Assembly (NCBI GenBank): GCA_937883885.1 | Contig: CAKZXL010000433.1 | Location: 1-12,620 of the forward strand | Source: an uncultured Aquincola sp. | Lineage (GTDB): Bacteria > Pseudomonadota > Gammaproteobacteria > Burkholderiales > Burkholderiaceae | Reading direction: 5' to 3' | Length of the DNA stretch: 12,620 nucleotides | Shown: piece after piece, positions 7,831-12,620 of the stretch | Layout of the letters: each line of letters opens with the position of its first letter | How positions within the stretch are numbered: the first letter of the stretch is position 1 | Translations under genes and position numbers: made by a program | Notes under the pieces: model-generated | What the model saw: the letters and a program-made list of their open reading frames with translations, nothing else | Database searches by the model: none | What the model was told of the DNA's origin: nothing

Positions 7831-8712
7831 TCAGGCGGGCGGGCTTGCGGCGGCTTGCAGCTCGGCCAGTTCCTGCTGGCACCAGGCCTGCTCTTCAGTG
7901 GGTAGCTTGGCGTGGTGGGCCAGCGCCGCGTCGCGGGCGGCGCTGAAGCCGGGTTCGTCGCCCAGGTCACGCTGCGTCACGGCCAGCAGCGCATGGGCGA
8001 AAAAGCGTTCGAAGTCGGGCGCGTCGTTCGCCTCGCACACCGCCAGGCAGCGGCGGGCGCTGTCGCGGGCTTCGGCGTGGCGGCCGGCCGCGCGCTGGCA
8101 GCTGCCCAGCCGGTGCTCGGCCCGCTCCACCTGCAGCCAGCCGCCGGCGCGCGACCAGTAGCGCAGGCCGGTCTCGGCGGCGCGCAGCATCAGCGCGGTG
8201 TCCGCCGCGCTGCGGTGCGGGTGCTGCTGCAGCTCGGCGGCGATGTTGTTGCCGGCCACGGCCAGCGCCCGCAGCGCGGGTGATCCGTCGGGCAGGCCGC
8301 CTTCGGCCAGCGCCAGCGCGGCGTCCAGCGCCTGCGCGGAGGCTTCGGTCTGGCCGCGGCCCAGCTGCATGGCGGCGGTGCCGGCCAGCACGGCGGCGCG
8401 GTCGGGGGTGCTCAGGTCGTCCAGTGCGCTGGCGTCGCCACTGGCGCAGCGCAAGGTGCGCTCGGCGCGCAGCACGGCGGCCTGGGCCGTGGCGTCTTCA
8501 CCAGCCACGCCGCGCAGGCGGGCCAGCAAGGCCAGCGCCTGCGGCCACTGGCCCAGGTGCTCGCCGTACACATGGGCCAGCAGCGCAGCGAAGGGCGGTA
8601 CATCGGCCGCGGCCTGCACCTGCGGCAGCATCTCGGCGATGCGCCGCGCGGTGGCTTCAGCGTCGTCGGCGTGCTGTTCCCAGGCGGCGGCGATGAGGGC
8701 GGAAAGATCCAT
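7831..8712 (-). CDS. TPR-like helical repeat protein, function unknown
   Basis: The product has 293 residues. It is almost wholly alpha-helical and Ala-rich, with no signal peptide or membrane segment, so cytoplasmic. Repeating helix pairs resemble tetratricopeptide repeats, clearest in LGSCQRAAGRHAEARDSARRCLAV and the following FAHALLAVTQRDLGDEPGFSAARDAAL; the N-terminal half (ALALLARLRGV, QALDAALALAEGG) is a looser match. Such folds usually bind other proteins. No enzyme motif is seen. The ATG at 8712 has no clear ribosome binding site. It lies 39 bases after the DUF2817 gene on the same strand and is probably the last gene of that cluster, but a functional link is unproven. Confidence 0.75.
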   Translation of the reverse strand: MDLSALIAAAWEQHADDAEATARRIAEMLPQVQAAADVPPFAALLAHVYGEHLGQWPQALALLARLRGVAGEDATAQAAVLRAERTLRCASGDASALDDLSTPDRAAVLAGTAAMQLGRGQTEASAQALDAALALAEGGLPDGSPALRALAVAGNNIAAELQQHPHRSAADTALMLRAAETGLRYWSRAGGWLQVERAEHRLGSCQRAAGRHAEARDSARRCLAVCEANDAPDFERFFAHALLAVTQRDLGDEPGFSAARDAALAHHAKLPTEEQAWCQQELAELQAAASPPA

Positions 8713-8751
8713 GGCGGCACCGTGCGCGAGTGGCGGACGGTGCCGGTTCTA

Positions 8752-9861
8752 TCACTTGCCTGGCGTGGCGGCCAGACCTTGCACCGCCTGCCAGGCAGCC
8801 TCGGCGCCTTGCTCGACGATGCGCTGCTTCCAGGCCGGTGTCTCGGTGTAGAAGGCCGCGCGCATGCGGCGCTCGATCTCGTGACGCTGCGGCGTGTCGC
8901 CCACCTCGGGGTGGTTCTCCAGCCACTGCGCGCCGCGCAGGCTTTCCAGCATCTCGCCCAGCGGCACGGTGCCGTATTCCAGCGCGATGCCGGTGTACTC
9001 GGCCTGGGCGCAGGCTTCGTCGGCCACGCTCCACATCAGACCCACCAGCGGCGAAGAGCTGGAGCTGCCGTCGTAGATGGAGGTCACCGCGTCGCCCCAC
9101 CACGCGCGGGCGCGGGCCAGGGCGGCGGCGTCGTTGCGGCAGGCGAAGATGCGCTCGCCATGGCCCGAGGGGCCGAGGCCGGTGTGCAGGTCGATCCAGC
9201 CCAGCCGGCTGCAGCGGGTGGCGTGCTCGGCCAGCACATGGCGCAGCGTCTGCTGGCTCCAGGTGGGGTTGCGGCCGCCGTAGAAGATGCCTTGCGGGTG
9301 GTTGTACTGGCCGCCCGAAATCGCGGTCTGCAGCGCGCGCTCGCCATGCTGCCGGGCATAGGCCTCCAGCGCGGCCTGGGCGTCGGCCGAAGGCGGCCAG
9401 GTCTCGGGCACGATGTAGCCGGCCAGCTCGTCGTAGCCCGGGTTCTCGGGCAGCGGCCGGCTGAAGTCGTGCCAGTTGCGGTTGAGGTCGACGTTCTCGT
9501 GCGTGGTACGCCGGTTGAACGAAAAGCCCCAGGGGTTGAGCGCATGGATGTACAGCACCGCCACGCCGGCTTCCGCCGCACGGCGGGCGAAGGCGCCGTC
9601 GGCCAGCAGCGCGTTCTGCACGCCCGAGCCGCAGTAGCCCTCGATGCCGTGGCAGGCGCTGCTGACGATGAGCAGCGAAGCCGCGTCCGCCGGCCCGGCA
9701 CGCGCCACGTCCATCGCCAGCGCCTCGCCGTCGCGGCCCACCAGCGGGTGCGGGTGGCTGTGCACATCCAGCCCGGCCGCGTCGGCCGCGGCAAGAAACT
9801 TCTGCCGCGCCTCGGCATAGGTGCTGGCGAAGCAGCGGTCGATGTCGGTGGTAATGCTCAT
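8752..9861 (-). CDS. DUF2817 / M14-like zinc carboxypeptidase family protein
   Basis: The product has 369 residues. A zinc-peptidase layout like that of family M14 is visible: HGIE (H71, E74) as the first two ligands, DLNRNW (N127, R128) at the position that holds the substrate carboxylate in M14 enzymes, LHTGLGP with H226 as third ligand, and ALEYGT with E295 as candidate catalytic glutamate. These residues are present and correctly ordered, so an active metallo-hydrolase is likely; the substrate is unknown. No signal peptide is seen, so it should act in the cytoplasm. The ATG at 9861 is chosen over an in-frame TTG at 9882, which has no ribosome binding site. The gene starts 42 bases after the M20 gene, consistent with one operon of two metallo-hydrolases acting on peptides or acylated amino acids. 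Confidence 0.88.
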   Translation of the reverse strand: MSITTDIDRCFASTYAEARQKFLAAADAAGLDVHSHPHPLVGRDGEALAMDVARAGPADAASLLIVSSACHGIEGYCGSGVQNALLADGAFARRAAEAGVAVLYIHALNPWGFSFNRRTTHENVDLNRNWHDFSRPLPENPGYDELAGYIVPETWPPSADAQAALEAYARQHGERALQTAISGGQYNHPQGIFYGGRNPTWSQQTLRHVLAEHATRCSRLGWIDLHTGLGPSGHGERIFACRNDAAALARARAWWGDAVTSIYDGSSSSSPLVGLMWSVADEACAQAEYTGIALEYGTVPLGEMLESLRGAQWLENHPEVGDTPQRHEIERRMRAAFYTETPAWKQRIVEQGAEAAWQAVQGLAATPGK

Positions 9862-9903
9862 GGGGGCCGGGTACTCAGGCAAGGAGGAAGGGGGCGCGCA
9901 GTG

Positions 9904-11094
9904 TCAGCGCGGCGCCAGCCAGCGCTCGGCCATGCGCACCCAGGCGGTGGCGCCCAGGGGAATCAGGTCGTCGTTGAAGTCGTAGCTGGGGTTGTGCAGC
10001 ATGCAGGGCCCCAGGCCGTGGCCGCCTTCGCGGTGTGCGCCTTCGCCGTTGCCGATCATCAGGTAGCAGCCCGGGATCTTCTGCAGGAAGAAGCTGAAGT
10101 CCTCGGCGCCCATGGTCGGCTCGAAGGGCACCACGTTGTCGGCACCCACCACCTCGGCCAGCACGCCCTTGGCGAACTCGGTCTCGGCGTCGTGGTTGAT
10201 GGTGGGCGGGTAGTTGCGCACGAACTCGAAATCGACCGTGCATTCGAAGGCGGCGGCGGTGTGCTCGGCCACTTCCTGCATGCGGCGTTGCAGCAGGTCC
10301 AGCACCTCGGTGGTGAAGGTGCGCACGGTGCCTTCCATCACGCAGCGCTCGGGGATCACGTTGGTGGCCTCGCCGGTGTGGATCATGGTCACCGAGATCA
10401 CGCCGGTGTCGATCGGCCGCTTGTTGCGGCTGATGATGGTCTGGAAGGCCTGCACCATCTGGCAGGCGGCCGGCACCGGGTCGATGCCCAGGTGCGGCAT
10501 CGCGCCGTGGGCGCCCTTGCCGTGCACGGTGATCTTGAACTCGTTGCTGGAGGCATAGATGGGCCCGCTGCTGAGCGCGAACTGCCCCACCTTCAGGCCC
10601 GGCCAGTTGTGGGCGCCGAACATCGCCTCCATCGGGAACAGGTCGAACAGGCCGTCCTTGATCATCTCGCGGGCGCCGCCGCCGCCTTCTTCGGCGGGCT
10701 GGAACACCAGGTACACCGTGCCGTCGAAGTGGCGGTGCCGGCTCAGGTGCTTGGCCGCGGCCAGCAGCATCGCGGTATGGCCGTCGTGGCCGCAGGCATG
10801 CATCTTCCCGGCGTACTTGCTGGCATGCGGAAAGTGGTTGTGTTCGGTCATCGGCAGCGCGTCGATGTCGGCGCGGATGCCGACGGCGCGTTTCGATGTG
10901 CCGTTGCGCACGATGCCCACCACGCCGGTTTTGCCCAGGCCGCGGTGCACTTCGATGCCCCAGTCGGTGAGCGCCTTGGCGATCAGGTCGGAGGTGCGCA
11001 CTTCCTCGAAGCACAGCTCCGGGTGGGCGTGGATGTCTCGTCGCAGGCTGGCAATGCTGGCAGCGTCTGCCAGGATCGATTCGATCAATTGCAT
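9904..11094 (-). CDS. M20D family amidohydrolase (hippurate hydrolase / aminoacylase type)
   Basis: This is a 396-residue cytoplasmic dinuclear metal hydrolase that removes acyl groups from N-acyl amino acids. It opens with the family's RRDIHAHPELCFEE. Metal ligands and the catalytic acid are visible: MHACGHDGHTAML (C101, H103), QPAEEGGGGA (E135/E136), H162 in GAHNW, and H367 in MLHNPSYDFND. GEATNVIPE and TMGAEDFSFF are also typical. The dimerisation domain (about 185-295) is complete. The ATG at 11094 is preferred: GGAG lies 11 bases upstream, whereas a TTG at 11103 would lie only two bases from it. Hippuricase, aminoacylase and indole-acetyl-amino acid hydrolases share this fold, so the substrate is open. 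It heads a leftward cluster with the DUF2817 and TPR-like genes. Confidence 0.92.
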   Translation of the reverse strand: MQLIESILADAASIASLRRDIHAHPELCFEEVRTSDLIAKALTDWGIEVHRGLGKTGVVGIVRNGTSKRAVGIRADIDALPMTEHNHFPHASKYAGKMHACGHDGHTAMLLAAAKHLSRHRHFDGTVYLVFQPAEEGGGGAREMIKDGLFDLFPMEAMFGAHNWPGLKVGQFALSSGPIYASSNEFKITVHGKGAHGAMPHLGIDPVPAACQMVQAFQTIISRNKRPIDTGVISVTMIHTGEATNVIPERCVMEGTVRTFTTEVLDLLQRRMQEVAEHTAAAFECTVDFEFVRNYPPTINHDAETEFAKGVLAEVVGADNVVPFEPTMGAEDFSFFLQKIPGCYLMIGNGEGAHREGGHGLGPCMLHNPSYDFNDDLIPLGATAWVRMAERWLAPR

Positions 11095-11174
11095 GATGAA
11101 CAAAGCTCCAAGCAGGGAGCGGGCCAGTTTACGCCGGGCCCATGCCCCGCCTCGGCCTGTGCCATAGTGACCCG
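11095..11174. promoter_or_regulatory. Divergent intergenic region between the M20 and molybdoenzyme genes
   Basis: This 80-base gap must hold the starts of two divergent transcripts. Leftward, GGAG at 11106-11109 (minus strand) serves the M20 gene. Rightward, CATAGT at 11163-11168 resembles a -10 box only six bases before the ATG, suggesting a leaderless or very short-leader transcript. No convincing -35 box or operator is seen. Confidence 0.4.
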
Positions 11175-12620
11175 ATGAGTTCGACCGCCATCGCTGAACG
11201 TACCGTGCGCGGCGCCTGCCCGCACGACTGCCCCGACACCTGCGCTATGCGCGTCACCGTGGCCGACGACCGGGTGGTCCGCATCCAGGGCGACCCTGAC
11301 CACCCGCCCACCCACGGCGCGTTGTGCACCAAGGTCTCCCGCTACGCGGAGCGGGTGGAGCACCCCGAGCGGGTGCTGTTCCCGATGAAGCGCACCGGCC
11401 CCAAGGGCAGCGGGCAGTTCAAGCGGGTGAGCTGGGACGAGGCGCTGAGCGACATCGCGCAGCGGCTGCAGGCCATCGCGGCGCGCGATCCGCAGGCCAT
11501 CCTGCCCTACAGCTACGCCGGCACCATGGGCCTGCTGCAAGGTGAATCGATGGCGGCGCGCTTTTTCCACCGGCTGGGTGCCTCGCTGCTGGACCGCACC
11601 ATCTGCGCCAGCGCGGGCGCGGCCGGGCTGCAGGCCACCTATGGCGGCAAGCTGGGCATGCACCTGGAGCAGTTCGCGGGCAGCCGGCTCATCGTCATCT
11701 GGGGCAGCAACAGCATCGCGTCGAACCTGCATTTCTGGACCTTTGCGCAGCAGGCCAAGCGGGCCGGCGCCAAGCTGTGGTGCATCGACCCCCGCCGCAG
11801 CGAAACCGCCGACAAGTGCCACCGCCATCTGGCCCTGAAGCCGGGCACCGACGGCGCGCTGGCGCTGTCGCTGATGCATGAGCTGATCACCCAGGGCTGG
11901 CTCGACACCGACTACATCGACCAGCATGTGGAAGGCTGGCCCGAGCTGCGCGAGCGCGCGCTGCAATGGCCGCCCGAGCGCGCCGCGCAGGTGTGCGGCG
12001 TGGCCGCCGAAGACATCCGCGAGCTGGCCCGCGACTACGGCAGCACCCAACCCGCGGCCATCCGCCTGAACTACGGCATGCAGCGGGTGCGCGGCGGCGG
12101 CAATGCGGTGCGGCTGGTGGCCTTGCTGCCCTGCCTGACCGGCGCCTGGCGCCATCCGTCGGGCGGCATGCTGCTCAGTGCTTCGAGCTGGTTCGTGCGG
12201 GCCATCGACCATGCGGCGCTGCAGCGGCCCGACCTGATGGGTGCACGCCGGCCGCGCACGCTGAACATGAGCACCATTGGCGACGAGCTGCTGCGCGAGG
12301 CCGGCCCCGGCTTCGGCCCAAAGGTGGAGGCGGTGGTGGTCTACAACAGCAACCCGGTGGCGGTGGCACCGGAGTCGCGCAAGGTGGTGCAGGGCTTTGC
12401 GCGCGAAGACCTGTTCACCGTGGTGCTGGAACACTTCATGACCGACACCGCGGACCATGCCGATTACGTGCTGCCCGCCACCACGCAGCTGGAACACCTG
12501 GACCTGCACACCAGCTACGGTCACACCTACGTGCTGCTGAACCAGCCTTCGCTGACGCCGCGCGGCGAGGCCCGGTCCAACACCGACATCTTCCGCGCGC
12601 TGGCCGCGCGCATGGGCTTC
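11175..12620 (+). CDS. Molybdopterin oxidoreductase with N-terminal [4Fe-4S] site, partial
   Basis: 482 residues are visible with no stop; the gene runs past the window end, and family members are usually near 700 residues (from memory). The N-terminus has the iron-sulfur motif GACPHDCPDTC (C15, C19, C23) with the fourth cysteine C51 in GALCTK. WDEALSDIAQRL is typical of the bis-MGD molybdenum enzymes. RTICASAGAAG places C144 where formate dehydrogenases and NapA carry the Mo-ligating Cys or Sec. VIWGSNSIASN and WCIDPRRSETAD fit MGD-binding loops, and YNSNPVAVAPES and VLPATTQLE fit the middle domain. There is no twin-arginine signal peptide, so it is cytoplasmic. The substrate is unknown; it belongs to the BisC/FdhF-like oxidoreductases. 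No partner subunit is in view. The ATG at 11175 has no clear ribosome binding site. Confidence 0.9.
   Translation, partial: MSSTAIAERTVRGACPHDCPDTCAMRVTVADDRVVRIQGDPDHPPTHGALCTKVSRYAERVEHPERVLFPMKRTGPKGSGQFKRVSWDEALSDIAQRLQAIAARDPQAILPYSYAGTMGLLQGESMAARFFHRLGASLLDRTICASAGAAGLQATYGGKLGMHLEQFAGSRLIVIWGSNSIASNLHFWTFAQQAKRAGAKLWCIDPRRSETADKCHRHLALKPGTDGALALSLMHELITQGWLDTDYIDQHVEGWPELRERALQWPPERAAQVCGVAAEDIRELARDYGSTQPAAIRLNYGMQRVRGGGNAVRLVALLPCLTGAWRHPSGGMLLSASSWFVRAIDHAALQRPDLMGARRPRTLNMSTIGDELLREAGPGFGPKVEAVVVYNSNPVAVAPESRKVVQGFAREDLFTVVLEHFMTDTADHADYVLPATTQLEHLDLHTSYGHTYVLLNQPSLTPRGEARSNTDIFRALAARMGF

Noticed and set aside
9862..9882. TTG start for the DUF2817 gene at 9882 (and likewise TTG at 11103 for the M20 gene)
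   Set aside because: The first has no Shine-Dalgarno sequence and the second has one only two bases away; the nearby ATG codons are better placed.
8557..12524. Large antisense frames opposite the DUF2817 and M20 genes (8557-11178, plus) and opposite the molybdoenzyme gene (11085-12524, minus)
   Set aside because: The translations are His/Arg/Gln-rich low-complexity text without family motifs. The opposite strand encodes clearly recognised enzymes with intact active sites.

Overview
This 12.6 kb window is chromosomal DNA from a very GC-rich bacterium. The gene families point to the Betaproteobacteria, order Burkholderiales, probably the Rubrivivax/Leptothrix/Ideonella/Roseateles side. The evidence is a class II PyrC, a betaproteobacterial-type RNase P RNA, a kinase-fold protein of the type common in Burkholderiales, and strong G/C third positions throughout. 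The genus is inferred, not proven. There is no prophage, insertion sequence, CRISPR array, tRNA or rRNA. It reads as ordinary housekeeping and accessory chromosome.

Layout, left to right. (1) The 3' end of pyrC (dihydroorotase) runs rightwards to 288 and converges on a leftward pair. (2) The leftward pair is cysK (cysteine synthase A, 3457 to 2537) followed by a 743-residue membrane-anchored kinase-fold protein (2540 to 309). The second gene starts on a GTG that overlaps the cysK stop codon. Its kinase domain has lost the catalytic and metal-binding aspartates, so it looks like a pseudokinase. (3) Divergent from cysK is rnpB (about 3516-3854), the RNase P RNA, with a recognisable -10 box. (4) Downstream of rnpB are a Bcr/CflA-type drug exporter (3901-5106), a cytoplasmic hybrid histidine kinase without a sensor domain (5196-6914), a small one-pass membrane protein (6994-7311), a palindrome-rich intergenic repeat (about 7317-7428) and a small hypothetical protein (7439-7789). 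(5) A perfect hairpin (7801-7821) separates these from a leftward cluster: an M20D amidohydrolase (11094 to 9904), a DUF2817/M14-like zinc carboxypeptidase (9861 to 8752) and a TPR-like helical protein (8712 to 7831). (6) Divergent from that cluster is a molybdopterin oxidoreductase with an N-terminal [4Fe-4S] motif (11175 onwards), cut by the window end.

Functional themes are pyrimidine and cysteine biosynthesis, tRNA processing, drug efflux, signalling, and peptide or N-acyl amino acid hydrolysis. I find no convincing new multi-gene system. The items most worth a second look are the cysK-coupled pseudokinase, a compensated base-pair change in the normally conserved P4 helix of rnpB, the palindromic repeat abutting the start of a small gene, and the sensorless hybrid kinase with a degenerate middle receiver-like segment.
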